From the NCBI GenBank assembly GCA_022010055.1, contig CP091737.1, positions 1,240,001-1,304,000 of the forward strand: a stretch of 64,000 nucleotides of DNA, read 5' to 3'. Shown here piece by piece: positions 9,630 to 18,656 of this stretch. The notes under the pieces are model-generated. The model was not told the DNA's origin, searched no databases, and saw nothing but the letters and a program-made list of their open reading frames with translations. A program made the translations under genes and the position numbers. Every line of letters starts with the position of its first letter. Position 1 is the first letter of the stretch. The stretch is from Treponema sp. (GTDB taxonomy: Bacteria; Spirochaetota; Spirochaetia; Treponematales; Treponemataceae).

Positions 9630-9952
9630 ACAGGGCAAACGCATTATAAATGTATTCAGTAAAAAACTTGCTCCCAGTCACGGTTTCGTGGTTCAAAATC
9701 GAAGATGTCCAATAAGTTCTGAATGTCATTGTTGAACAAATTCTAAATGATTGTAATATATGCATTTAGAATTTCGGGTCAAGCCTATAAATGACAAAAA
9801 AGATACTTATTGGACATCCCCTACACGCTGATTGTTGCAAAGTAACTATAGAATTGACCGCTCACGCGGTCTCAACAATCAGAGTGTTTTTGACCACGAA
9901 ACCGTTCCTTCGCGCAAAGTTTACTTAAATTATTTATAATGCGTTTGCCCTG
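9630..9952. mobile_element. MITE-like element, copy 1, filling the 9577-10009 intergenic gap
   Basis: About 323 bases bounded by inverted ends: acagggcaaacgcattataa from 9630, and its complement ending gcgtttgccctg at 9952. The subterminal blocks cacggtttcgtggttcaaaa (near 9679) and cgcgcaaagtttacttaaat (near 9911) recur in the element at 30450-30770. A direct repeat cataagca sits at 9621-9628 and 9953-9960, a candidate 8-base target duplication (with two extra bases at the left). No ORF is present, so it would need a transposase in trans. The rest of the 433-base gap shows nothing further. Confidence 0.7.
9704..9818. mobile_element. Second small inverted-repeat element nested in MITE copy 1
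   Basis: A 115-base segment with perfect 14-base inverted ends (gatgtccaataagt at 9704-9717; acttattggacatc at 9805-9818). Inside lies another palindrome, attctaaatg (9740-9749) with catttagaat (9763-9772). This segment is absent from the copy at 30450-30770, consistent with a separate insertion. Just to its right are tgattgttg/caacaatca (9829-9837, 9873-9881), enclosing a gaccgc-tcac-gcggtc hairpin (9856-9871). Confidence 0.6.
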
Positions 9953-10009
9953 CATAAGCAGAACTGCCACATACGCAAGCAAAGGAAGAAGAATCCGCGG
10001 CTCGAGGAA

Positions 10010-10966
10010 TCAATCGAGCGGCATAGTGTAAAAGTTGAATTTTGTGCCGGCAATTGCCTGCGCAGAGATTCTTTTGTTTACACCAAAATCGTTTTTCGCC
10101 GCAATTCCTGCAGCCCCACGGGGTTTTCTTGAGGCTCTTTGAACGGAAAATTCAACATCCGACAGAAAATCCTTAAATTCCTTGGGACTGCCTTCGGCCA
10201 AATCCCTGCGCACAACAAGCACCGAGCGCGGAAGTTTTTTTCCGTATCCAAAAACAGTTTCGTACTGCTCCTGAATATCTATCGCTACCCTTGCATTTTT
10301 AGAACGGTTAAAAATATCTGAAAGCGCCGGCTCTGAAACAAGAACGTAATCAGCATTTTTACTTAAAAATTCCGTAACAAGCTCCGCCTGGCTTTTTTTT
10401 ACAACAATTTCAACGCCGGCAGAACCTTCCTCCACCGGAACGGAGTTTTTTGCCAAAAGTGCGCGGAAAACAGAATGCGCCAGACCTTCCCCGGCAACAT
10501 AGACTTTATTTCCAATCAAATCCGAAAACGAAATATTTCCTTTTCTTCTTGTTACAATCTTAAAATCAATGCTGGTAACAGAAGCACATACGCAGACCTG
10601 TCCGTTTGACTTTTTCACAAGTTTTTCCGCAGATTCGGAAGAAATTATCGAGGCATCTATATATCCGGCCTTCATTTTTGAAAAAAGCTCCAGAGGAGTC
10701 TCAAAAAAAGAAAAAGAATATTTTTCTTCCGGCTGAACGCTCTGGTCTTCTGAAGAATCCTTCACTTCTTCAGAAACATCAGAAAGTTCTGAAACATCAG
10801 AAACCTCAGGATTTTCCAGTTTTTTCTGATTTTCCTGCACGTCTGAATACAAAAACGCAAACGGTATTGAATCCATTCCTTTAAGGATTCCAATATTTAT
10901 CTTTGCGCGCAAATTTTCTGCAAAAAAAACTGAAAAAATAAACAAAAGGCAAAAAGTTTTTCTCAT
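10010..10966 (-). CDS. Periplasmic substrate-binding-like protein (NMT1/THI5-like)
   Basis: 318 residues with a signal peptide (1-21, ending LRA). The two-lobed binding-protein pattern is visible: NIGILKGMDSIPFAFLY at the start, then ETPLELFSKMKAGYIDASII, GNKVYVAGEGLAHSVFRALL, and YVLVSEPALSDI near 210. These resemble ABC-type nitrate/sulfonate/thiamine-precursor receptors. Unusual is an acidic, serine-rich insert at about residues 45-80 (EVSDVSELSDVSEEV). No permease or ATPase gene is adjacent; the start overlaps the clpC stop by four bases. The ligand is unknown. Confidence 0.65.
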   Translation of the reverse strand: MRKTFCLLFIFSVFFAENLRAKINIGILKGMDSIPFAFLYSDVQENQKKLENPEVSDVSELSDVSEEVKDSSEDQSVQPEEKYSFSFFETPLELFSKMKAGYIDASIISSESAEKLVKKSNGQVCVCASVTSIDFKIVTRRKGNISFSDLIGNKVYVAGEGLAHSVFRALLAKNSVPVEEGSAGVEIVVKKSQAELVTEFLSKNADYVLVSEPALSDIFNRSKNARVAIDIQEQYETVFGYGKKLPRSVLVVRRDLAEGSPKEFKDFLSDVEFSVQRASRKPRGAAGIAAKNDFGVNKRISAQAIAGTKFNFYTMPLD

Positions 10967-13680
10967 CTTCGGCAGCTTCCCTTTTCGTTTTTTAACGCAG
11001 AAACTTTCTGTTCAGTTCCGGAACTTTTTTTTCGCTTTTGCATCTCATCCGGTTTTTGCCCGGACTGTTCTAGCCGGACTGAAATTTTTCCTTTTAATAA
11101 ATCTACAGAAACATTGCAGAATGAAGAATCTTTTCTTGAAAGAAATTCCATGGAAAGAGGCTCTTCTATTTCTCTCTGAATAAGACGCCGCATCGGTCTG
11201 GCTCCCATAGAAGGCTCGTATCCGTTCTCTGCGATATAATCCATCGCCTTTTCTTCTATATTAATTGAAAGCTTCTTTTCCGAAAGCCGTTCCGCAAGCT
11301 CTTTTATCTGAATATTCAGGATTTCCCTGATTTCCGTTTTTTCCAGAGCCTTAAAGACAATTATGTCGTCAATTCTGTTCAAAAGCTCAGGGTTAAGAAG
11401 TTTTTTAAGCTCCCCTATGGCGTTTGTCTTTATCTGCCCATACGGAAGAACGCCTTCCTCCGCGGAAGAAAAACCAATCTGGCTTTCGGTTGTAATTTGC
11501 CGCGCACCCGCGTTGCTCGTCATAATCACAATTGTATTTCGGAAATTAACCGTATGGCCAAGATTGTCGCTAAGCTCTCCTTCTTCCAGAAGTTGAAGAA
11601 GAAGATTAAAAACGTCAGGATGCGCCTTTTCAATTTCGTCAAGAAGAAGCACCGAATAAGGATGACGCCGCACCTTCTCCGTAAGGATTCCGCCTTCCTC
11701 ATATCCGATGTATCCCGGAGGAGCGCCGACAAGACGGCTTACATTATGCTTTTCCATAAAATCCGACATATCGATACGGATAAGCTGCTCTTCCGAGCCA
11801 AAAATAAATTTCGCAAGAGCCTTTGCAAGCTGAGTTTTTCCGACGCCCGTAGGCCCAAGAAAAATAAACGATCCGATTGGATGTTCCGGGGAAGAAATTC
11901 CAGTCCGGTTGCGGCGAATCGCGCTGCTTATCGCACGGACCGCCTCATTCTGTCCGATTACAGTCCGGTGAATTTCTTTTTCCATGTTCAGAAGCCGCTC
12001 CGACTCTGAAGAGTCAAAATGCTCGACAGGAATTCCTGTGATTTCGCCAATTATGCGGCAAACATCATGAGCCGTAACCCGCTTTATCCGGGCGGATTTT
12101 TTATGCCTCCAGGCATCTGAAAGAACTTTTAAATTTTTCTGAAGCTCCTGAATCTTGTTTCTTATTTCCGCGGCATTTTCAAAATCCTGCCGGTCTACGG
12201 AATTCTGTTTTTCCCGGGTAAGTTTTTTTATCAGGTTTTCAATCGAATCCAGTTCAGCAGGTCTTTTTTCCTTTACGATTTTTTTCTGCGCGCCGGCTTC
12301 ATCAAGAATATCAATCGCCTTGTCCGGAAGACATCGTTCATGAATATAGCGGCGGCTTAATTTTACAATAAGCGGAATCACATCGCTTTCATACACAACG
12401 CCATGAAATTTTTCAAACTGACTTTTTATTCCTTCCAGTATTTTTTCTGTCTCTTTGTCGGATGGCTCCTCAATATTGACTTTCTGAAAGCGACGTTCAA
12501 GAGCGGAATCTTTTTCAATGTATTTTGTAAATTCCTTTACAGTTGTCGCGCCGATAATTTGTATTTCGCCCCGGCCCAAGGATGGTTTCAGCATATTTGA
12601 AATATCTGTCTGCCCTTCCTGTCCGCCTGCGCCGATAATCGTATGAAGCTCATCTATAAAAAGAATTATGTTTTTAGATTCCTTTACTTCCTTTATAAGC
12701 CGCTTCATGCGTTCTTCAAATTCTCCGCGGTATTTTGTGCCGGCAATCAGCGCCGAAACATCAAGTGAAAGAATATGCTTTTTTTGAAGCTCATCCGGAA
12801 CATCGCCGTTTACAATATGCTGGGCAAGACCTTCTATTATTGCTGTTTTTCCAACGCCAGGCTCGCCTACAAGGCAGGGATTATTTTTTGTACGGCGGCA
12901 TAAAATCTGAATTATTCTGTTTATTTCTTTATCCCGGCCGATAACCGGATCGATTTTTTCCTCTTTTGCAAGAAGCGTAATATCTCTGGCGCAGGAGTTA
13001 AAAAACGAGCTTATTTTCCTGTCGCCATCATCTCCTTCGGAGTCATAGGGAGGCTCTTTCATTAAGTAATCAACATCCACGTTCTTATAATAATCAAATA
13101 GCTCGTCTTGTACTTTTTCGTCCAAAGAGCCGCAGCCAATGTCCTTAAAAAAGTTTTGTCTTAACTCTTCATAGTTGTAGCCATTTACTTCCAGGTCGCT
13201 TTTTAATTTTTTTTTCGGCTTATTACAGATTTTATCTCTGACAGATTTTGTTTTTATGCGGATTTCATCAAGAACAATTCCTGACTCCTTAAAAAAATCA
13301 GAGGCAACGCTGCCCGACTCGCGTACAATCGCTATAAAAAGATGTTCCGTGGCGATAAAATGGTCGCCGAAAGCCGCAACCTCAAGCATCGCAAGGTCGA
13401 AAACCGTATGAATTCTGCGGTTAAACGGAAATGTTTCAGAACCGTCAAGCGCTTCGTCACCTGGAAATGACTTTTTTTCCAGAAATTTATAAATCTTTCT
13501 TTTTAAAAGTTCTAAATCAATCGGAAGACTGTTTATTACTGAATATGCAATGCAATTTTTTAACTCCATCATCGAAAGAAGAAGATGCTCAGGAAAAATT
13601 TCGTCGCAGCCAGTTTTTTTTGCCTGCTTATGGCAGTCTGTGTACAGAATTTTCATTGCATTTTTTGAAAAATCACTCAT
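10963..13680 (-). CDS. clpC: ClpC-type AAA+ unfoldase
   Basis: 905 residues. Clp-N repeats span about 1-150; AAA-1 has Walker A GEPGVGKT (272-279) and the ILFIDELH Walker B (339-346); a UVR/M-domain segment containing DFENAAEIRNKIQELQ lies near 495-515; AAA-2 has Walker A GPTGVGKT. These are ClpC rather than ClpB features. The linker between the N-domain and AAA-1 (about 150-225) is long and acidic compared with usual ClpC. It would partner ClpP, which is not in this window. Placed mcsA-mcsB-clpC with 4-base ATGA coupling to mcsB. No ctsR gene is adjacent. Confidence 0.92.
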   Translation of the reverse strand: MSDFSKNAMKILYTDCHKQAKKTGCDEIFPEHLLLSMMELKNCIAYSVINSLPIDLELLKRKIYKFLEKKSFPGDEALDGSETFPFNRRIHTVFDLAMLEVAAFGDHFIATEHLFIAIVRESGSVASDFFKESGIVLDEIRIKTKSVRDKICNKPKKKLKSDLEVNGYNYEELRQNFFKDIGCGSLDEKVQDELFDYYKNVDVDYLMKEPPYDSEGDDGDRKISSFFNSCARDITLLAKEEKIDPVIGRDKEINRIIQILCRRTKNNPCLVGEPGVGKTAIIEGLAQHIVNGDVPDELQKKHILSLDVSALIAGTKYRGEFEERMKRLIKEVKESKNIILFIDELHTIIGAGGQEGQTDISNMLKPSLGRGEIQIIGATTVKEFTKYIEKDSALERRFQKVNIEEPSDKETEKILEGIKSQFEKFHGVVYESDVIPLIVKLSRRYIHERCLPDKAIDILDEAGAQKKIVKEKRPAELDSIENLIKKLTREKQNSVDRQDFENAAEIRNKIQELQKNLKVLSDAWRHKKSARIKRVTAHDVCRIIGEITGIPVEHFDSSESERLLNMEKEIHRTVIGQNEAVRAISSAIRRNRTGISSPEHPIGSFIFLGPTGVGKTQLAKALAKFIFGSEEQLIRIDMSDFMEKHNVSRLVGAPPGYIGYEEGGILTEKVRRHPYSVLLLDEIEKAHPDVFNLLLQLLEEGELSDNLGHTVNFRNTIVIMTSNAGARQITTESQIGFSSAEEGVLPYGQIKTNAIGELKKLLNPELLNRIDDIIVFKALEKTEIREILNIQIKELAERLSEKKLSINIEEKAMDYIAENGYEPSMGARPMRRLIQREIEEPLSMEFLSRKDSSFCNVSVDLLKGKISVRLEQSGQKPDEMQKRKKSSGTEQKVSALKNEKGSCRR

Positions 13681-14774
13681 AAATTCTCCAGACAGATGTT
13701 TTGAACCGCTTCCTGCAAAATCAAGGCCCTAAGACGGTCTATCTTGCCCTTTTTGTCATCCAGAAGGTCTTTCTCAAAAGAAAAGTTTCCTTCCTTCAGC
13801 AAAGAGGCAATATGATAAGGCTGAATCTTAAAAAGAAGACCGCACAGTTTTTCCTGTTCAATCCCGGAAATAAAGCCTGTATTAAGCCCGGTCATTAAAT
13901 CCGAAATAATTTCCACGGATTCAGAAAAGCTTTCCATAAGGCTGAATTTCGCAAGTGAATACGAACGTATAACTGAATTAAAAACAACTGTTCTTTTTAT
14001 ATCGGCATAATCAGCTAAAATCTTGCATTCGATTTCAGCAATGTACATACAGGCCGCCTCAAAATTTGCAATCTGATCAATTTCCGAGCCTTTCGCGGAA
14101 ACCAAGGTCTGAAGCAAATAAAAACTTCCTGCTGAAATTTCAGAAAACGCCGGCTTTATGCAAAAATTTTTATCCTTAAGATATTCCGCGATAAGATTGA
14201 TTTTTCCGGCGCGCTCAATTCCCGGAATATGAATCCGGGCTGAAAGTTTCATTCCGGTTCCTAAATCCTTGAAAGCGTACGTAAGGTAGCCAAAATCAGA
14301 GGCGGCCGCAAACTGAAGGTTTTCCTGCAGCTTGGAATCAATCTTTGCGCATGCGGAAAAAGCATTCTGAAAATCCATGCCGGCGCGGAAAGAAGAAATT
14401 TTCAGGTGGTCTCCGAAGTTTATGCGCGCGCTCAGAGAAAGCGCCTGTTTTCTTTGAAAGACAAGTCCTGTTTCAGGCGGAATATTTTCTGAAGCCCTGA
14501 TTTCCCGGATAACGCCCCATTCCTTAAAAAGATTTCTGCCCTCTTCGTCCATGTTTCTTGCATCGACTGCGCTAAAGGAAAAATTTTCCTCTTCCGAATC
14601 TATTTTTGAAAATGCGTCAAAAACAACAGACTGGACACGCTCCGAATCGTCCCCGTGAAAATTTGCAGGAAACGGAAAATTGGCAAGGTTTCTGGAAAGC
14701 CTTATCCGAGAGGAAATCACAACATCCTGAAAAGGACCTTTATCCGTGTACCATGGAAGCTCAGCGTCTGACAT
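13677..14774 (-). CDS. mcsB: McsB-like guanido-kinase-fold protein, active site degenerate
   Basis: McsB proteins are protein-arginine kinases that tag substrates for ClpCP. Starting at ATG 14774 (ribosome site ggag just upstream), the phosphate-binding block SSRIRLSRNL (21-30) is clear. The hallmark NEEDH loop reads NFGDHL (119-124), so both glutamates are replaced. The later arginine/glycine-rich nucleotide loop, normally like RGLYGEG, is also not recognisable (IKPAFSEISAGSFY instead). It is clearly a family member by position between mcsA and clpC and by its N-terminal motif, but is probably weakly active or inactive as a kinase, perhaps retained as an adaptor. Confidence 0.8.
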   Translation of the reverse strand: MSDAELPWYTDKGPFQDVVISSRIRLSRNLANFPFPANFHGDDSERVQSVVFDAFSKIDSEEENFSFSAVDARNMDEEGRNLFKEWGVIREIRASENIPPETGLVFQRKQALSLSARINFGDHLKISSFRAGMDFQNAFSACAKIDSKLQENLQFAAASDFGYLTYAFKDLGTGMKLSARIHIPGIERAGKINLIAEYLKDKNFCIKPAFSEISAGSFYLLQTLVSAKGSEIDQIANFEAACMYIAEIECKILADYADIKRTVVFNSVIRSYSLAKFSLMESFSESVEIISDLMTGLNTGFISGIEQEKLCGLLFKIQPYHIASLLKEGNFSFEKDLLDDKKGKIDRLRALILQEAVQNICLENL

Positions 14775-15285
14775 TATTTTCTCCGCGCGCAACGCAGCCG
14801 TGTTCCAGAGCCCTTAAAAAATCCCGGTAGACGGCGGCTTTTTCATAGTTTTCACATTTTACAGCTTCTTCAATTTTTGCCTGAAGGTCAAGGCTGTCTG
14901 TAATTGAATTCCTGAAACCGGCAAGGCGCTTCGGCATTGAGCCTGAATATTTTTCATAACCAATGCGTTTTTTCAGTTCTGAAATTATTTCTTCCCTAAA
15001 AACTTCGTAACATTCCGGGCAGCCGGCGGTTTCCGTGTTTTTTATCTCAAGCAGGCTTTTTCCGCAGGCAGGACACAATTTTGAAGCATCTTCCTTCTCG
15101 TTTTCAGAAACTTTTTTAACCTCCAGAAGAATCGATTCAACGTGCTCCAAGTCCGGCGGATTATTTGTTGAAATTCCATGGGCAACGGCGCAGCTCACGC
15201 AAAGGCCGATATTCTTTATCCCGCCTTTTCCGCTTATTTTTAGAAAAACTGCCGCCTCATTTTTTTTACAGATATTACAGAGCAT
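14761..15285 (-). CDS. mcsA: McsA-like zinc-finger activator with UVR domain
   Basis: 174 residues from ATG 15285, which shares one base with the lolE stop. Four CxxC pairs (C3/C6, C29/C32, C71/C74, C89/C92) form the zinc-binding part typical of McsA. The C-terminus (LQAKIEEAVKCENYEKAAVY RDFL, about 133-158) is a UVR domain, a ClpC/UvrB interaction helix pair. McsA normally activates McsB and tethers it to ClpC. It overlaps the start of mcsB by 14 bases, so the two are translationally coupled. Confidence 0.85.
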   Translation of the reverse strand: MLCNICKKNEAAVFLKISGKGGIKNIGLCVSCAVAHGISTNNPPDLEHVESILLEVKKVSENEKEDASKLCPACGKSLLEIKNTETAGCPECYEVFREEIISELKKRIGYEKYSGSMPKRLAGFRNSITDSLDLQAKIEEAVKCENYEKAAVYRDFLRALEHGCVARGENNVRR

Positions 15286-16616
15286 CACGATTTCCTGAAT
15301 ATATCAAGGGGTTTTTCTTTTCCGGCCTTTACGGCAGGAAGAACCGAAACTACAAGAGAAAGAATCAAAACCGAAACACATACCGCAAAAATCTCGGCGA
15401 ACGGAATTGAGACAGGAATTACAGTCAGGTAATATGCCGGATCCAGAAGATGGATTTTTGAAAAAGAATCCGCATTTCCGCCGGAGAAAATAAAAATCAT
15501 CCTTGAAAAAAAGTTAACGACTTTTTCCATAAAATAGACAAGCTCATTCGCATTGACTGCAAGCAGAAGCCCAAGCGGAAGTCCGGTTAATATTCCGCAG
15601 AAACCGCAGGCAAGTCCGGCAAGCAGAAAAGAAACCGTAATTCCCTGCTCTGTTCCGCCAATGCTTTTAAGTATTGCAATTTCCCGGCGGCGTTCCATCA
15701 CGAGCATAACAATCGCGGAACTGATATTCACAGCGGCAACAAGAACAATAAGAAACATTATAAATATAAGAAGAACTTTTGTTGATGAAAAATTTTCAAA
15801 CTGGCTTGAATTAAGTTCCTTCCATGAATAAAAAACTCCGGCTCCGCCGCAGGCGGTTTCGCAGTCAGCCTGAATCTGAGCAAGTTTTTTTGAAAAAGTC
15901 TCAGAAGTTTTTATCATAACTGAATAATTTGCCGCCTGGTGCGGAATAACTGAAAAACCTGTTTTAAGCGGAATAAAAATCCAGAGCGCATCCATTTCCT
16001 GATAGCCGGAAGAGACAATCGCCGCGACCTTAAAAGACGAAACTTTCGGGGAAACCGCGCCGTTTTCCTTCACATCCGTTGTAATCAGCCGGAAAACGCT
16101 TCCTGCCTGTAAATTCAAAAGCTCCGCCATCTTTGTTCCGATTACGGCAGATTTTTCATCAGAAACAAAAGAATTTATGTCGCCGTCAAAAACTTCAAAA
16201 AGAGCCGCGAAGTCTTTATTTTCTAAAAAAATCTCCGGGTCTACGGCACGGATTCTTGCTCCGGTCCTGTAGGATTTTCCGGCGGCAAGCCCATCGGTTT
16301 CAATCTGCGGAAAAACGCCTTCAACACCGGAAACATTTCTGAACAGGTTTGAAAACCCTGTGATTTTTTCAGGAGATTCAGCAAAAGCACTTTTTCGCGG
16401 TATAAAACATTCTAAATCGCTTGAGCTTAACCCTATAATCCGCTGCGTCATTCCGCCAATCATTCCTTCAGAAACAGAAAGAACAACAATAAGAGGAACA
16501 AGACTTATCCCGATGCAGACAATCGCGCCAAGAACGCTCCGCCTTGCAGAAGATTTTTGTGCAGTCCTTGGAAAAATTAACCTGAAAGCAAAAAGCGCAG
16601 AAGATTTCAACGTCAT
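15285..16616 (-). CDS. lolE: LolC/LolE-family lipoprotein-release ABC permease (second copy)
   Basis: 443 residues. One N-terminal membrane helix (about 28-48), a large periplasmic domain (about 50-280), then three FtsX-type helices with the conserved cytoplasmic loop ERRREIAILKSIGGTEQGI between the second and third. With LolC (17410-18656) and LolD (16740-17417) it would form the inner-membrane complex that hands outer-membrane lipoproteins to a carrier, fitting the several lipoproteins encoded here. Separated from lolD by 123 bases holding two strong hairpins. Start ATG at 16616. Confidence 0.85.
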   Translation of the reverse strand: MTLKSSALFAFRLIFPRTAQKSSARRSVLGAIVCIGISLVPLIVVLSVSEGMIGGMTQRIIGLSSSDLECFIPRKSAFAESPEKITGFSNLFRNVSGVEGVFPQIETDGLAAGKSYRTGARIRAVDPEIFLENKDFAALFEVFDGDINSFVSDEKSAVIGTKMAELLNLQAGSVFRLITTDVKENGAVSPKVSSFKVAAIVSSGYQEMDALWIFIPLKTGFSVIPHQAANYSVMIKTSETFSKKLAQIQADCETACGGAGVFYSWKELNSSQFENFSSTKVLLIFIMFLIVLVAAVNISSAIVMLVMERRREIAILKSIGGTEQGITVSFLLAGLACGFCGILTGLPLGLLLAVNANELVYFMEKVVNFFSRMIFIFSGGNADSFSKIHLLDPAYYLTVIPVSIPFAEIFAVCVSVLILSLVVSVLPAVKAGKEKPLDIFRKS

Positions 16617-16672
16617 TTTATATTAGTTTCCTCATAAAACACCGCGTTAGCGGCGAGCCATGGATGGCGAGA

Positions 16673-16741
16673 ATTACAGTTTGCGAAAGCAACGCTTGAG
16701 CAAACTGTAATGATAAAAATTACACGGATGTAATTTTTATC
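16673..16741. repeat. Two perfect intercistronic hairpins between lolD and lolE
   Basis: Hairpin 1: 12-pair stem attacagtttgc (16673-16684) with gcaaactgtaat (16700-16711), 15-base loop. Hairpin 2: 13-pair stem gataaaaattaca (16712-16724) with tgtaatttttatc (16729-16741), four-base loop; its last bases overlap the lolD stop codon (16740-16742). The two stems are adjacent and share the ATTACA end. They could stabilise the lolC-lolD message, reduce expression of downstream lolE, or be a REP-like element. No T tract follows, so a full terminator is unlikely. Confidence 0.75.
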
Positions 16742-17417
16742 ATGCCTCCTTAAGATTTCCGCAATTAATTGAATAGCAGACATCGCCGTTTTTAGCAAGA
16801 TTCTTGTCATGAGTTACAAGAATCAACGTTTTTTTGTATTTTTCAGCCATTGAAAAAAGCAGATTGCCTATAAGAAGCGCATTTTCCGGATCAAGATTTC
16901 CAGTCGGTTCATCCGCAAGAATCAGCTCCGGCTCGTTTATCAAAGCCCGCGCAACGGCAACACGCTGCCGCTCTCCGCCGGAAAGCTCTCCGGGAAGATG
17001 GTTCAGGCGTTTTTCAAGCCCCACATCGCAAAGAAGGTTTTCCGCCTTTTCCTTTGCCAGCTTTTTTGACATTCCAGCCATAAAGGCCGCCATATAAACA
17101 TTTTCAAGCGCGGTAAAATCCTTTAAAAGATAATGGAACTGAAATATCAGGCCAAGAAATTTTGAACGGTACAACGCCTGCTCCTTTTCAGAAAGAGAAG
17201 TAACGTTCCACGGACCGGCAATTACAGTTCCGGAAGTAGCGGAATCAATGCTTCCGATAATATTCAATAGAGTGCTTTTTCCGCTTCCGCTCTGACCTGT
17301 TATTACAGTCTTGCTGCCTTCCTTTACATTCAGGTTCAGGTCCTTAAAAATTGTAAGATTTTCCGTACCGTTTGAATACGTTTTTTCCAGGCTGTTAATT
17401 TTTACAATATCACTCAT
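16740..17417 (-). CDS. lolD: LolD-type ABC transporter ATPase
   Basis: From ATG 17417, 225 residues. Walker A GQSGSGKST (41-49), signature LSGGERQ (145-151), Walker B ILADEPTGNLD (166-176) and the H-loop VTHD are all present, in the MacB/LolD subgroup that works with FtsX-type permeases. The start overlaps the lolC stop by 8 bases (ATGAGTGA), which decides the start over a longer upstream reading. It powers lipoprotein release with the flanking LolC/LolE-like permeases. Confidence 0.92.
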   Translation of the reverse strand: MSDIVKINSLEKTYSNGTENLTIFKDLNLNVKEGSKTVITGQSGSGKSTLLNIIGSIDSATSGTVIAGPWNVTSLSEKEQALYRSKFLGLIFQFHYLLKDFTALENVYMAAFMAGMSKKLAKEKAENLLCDVGLEKRLNHLPGELSGGERQRVAVARALINEPELILADEPTGNLDPENALLIGNLLFSMAEKYKKTLILVTHDKNLAKNGDVCYSINCGNLKEA

Positions 17418-18656
17418 CGTGAAGAACCTCCGCAACTTTTGTATCAAGAACAATTTTGCTTGCCTTCCAGGATGCCAGCAAAGGCGAAATAATTCCAAAA
17501 AGAGTAATTAAAAACACTTCCCGGAAGATAATTTTAGCCGGAATCTGCGCAAAAACCGTAAACATATAATTTTTTGTTACAAATCCCATAAATTCAAATA
17601 CCGGCTTTATATTCACGCAAAGCAAAAGTCCAAGCGCAAGCCCAATGAACGAACCGGCAGCGCCGCTGGTAAATCCGCGCATAACAAAAATCGACTTTAT
17701 CTCAGACTTTGTGCCGCCAAGCGCCGAAAGCACCGAAATTTCCTGCCGCCTTTCAAAAACAAGCCTGCGCATTCCGTTGTAAATGTTAATTCCTACAACA
17801 AGAAAAATAATGCAGACAAGAAGCATAAGGATATTTTTTTCAATCCGCAGAGCGCCAAAAAATGACTTGTTAAATTCACGCCATGACTGAACTTTAACAT
17901 CCGGAAATTTACGCTCTATCTCGGAAAGAACGGCCGCATCATTTTCATAGTTTTTAAGTTTTATGCTGTAGACTGGAGACGAATCCTTTCCAAAATATTT
18001 TTCAGCGGATTTTAAGCTTACAAAACCGTAGCTCTGCTCAATGTCCACAAAATTGCAGTCAAAAAGACCTGTAACCGTAAACTTGCGGTTCCGTGAAAGC
18101 AGCGCGACATCTTTTCCGCCGGACAAAGCCATAAGGTTCACGGTAGAGCCGACCGTAACCCCAAGCTGATTTGCAAGAGATTTTCCAAGAACAATTCCAT
18201 CAGGATAATCAAGATTAAATTTTCCAGAAACAATGCGCACCTGAGAACCGAAACCGCTGTCAATTTCGCGGATTTCCGGGTCAACAGCGCGTATTACAGC
18301 CGCCGACTGCCTGTTCCGCGCGCCGACAACAAGTCCCTGCGATTCATAAAACGGCGTAATGCATAAATCCTGGGATTTTCGGCACAAAAATCAAAAAAAT
18401 CTGTAAACTGGCTTTCAGGGATTTCCGTCGCCCTAAGGTGGGCGGAAGAAATTTCCATAATCGGATTTATTGAAAAAAACTGAAATCCGTTCATAACGCT
18501 CACAACTGTAATCAGCGTCATGACGCCGAAACAAATTCCAAGCCCAGACAATAAACTTGTAGCAGCGGAACGGCCTTTTCTGTCAATGCGGGCGAACCGG
18601 CGCGAAACTTCAAAAATCCACTTTATTGAAGAAAAAAAACTCTTTTCAGTTTTCAT
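17410..18656 (-). CDS. lolC: LolC/LolE-family permease (first copy), one frameshift
   Basis: Start ATG 18656 with aggag about 11 bases upstream; it overlaps the preceding gene by 11 bases. The N-terminal part (helix about 32-52, then MNGFQFFSINPIMEISSAHL) runs to about 18360 and the remainder continues in another frame from ITPFYESQGLVVGARNRQSA. One missing A near 18357-18358 would join YALTPFYESQG. The C-terminal part has the FtsX permease loop FERRQEISVLSALGGTKSEI and three helices. Probably functional in reality. Works with LolD and the second permease. Confidence 0.85.

Noticed and set aside
9630..9952. CRISPR-like or riboswitch-like region
   Set aside because: There are no regularly spaced direct repeats or spacers. 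The structure is a pair of terminal inverted repeats with a nested inverted-repeat insert.
13677..15285. CtsR-type heat-shock operon
   Set aside because: mcsA, mcsB and clpC are present, but no ctsR gene or CtsR operator-like heptad repeat was seen upstream of mcsA, which overlaps lolE.
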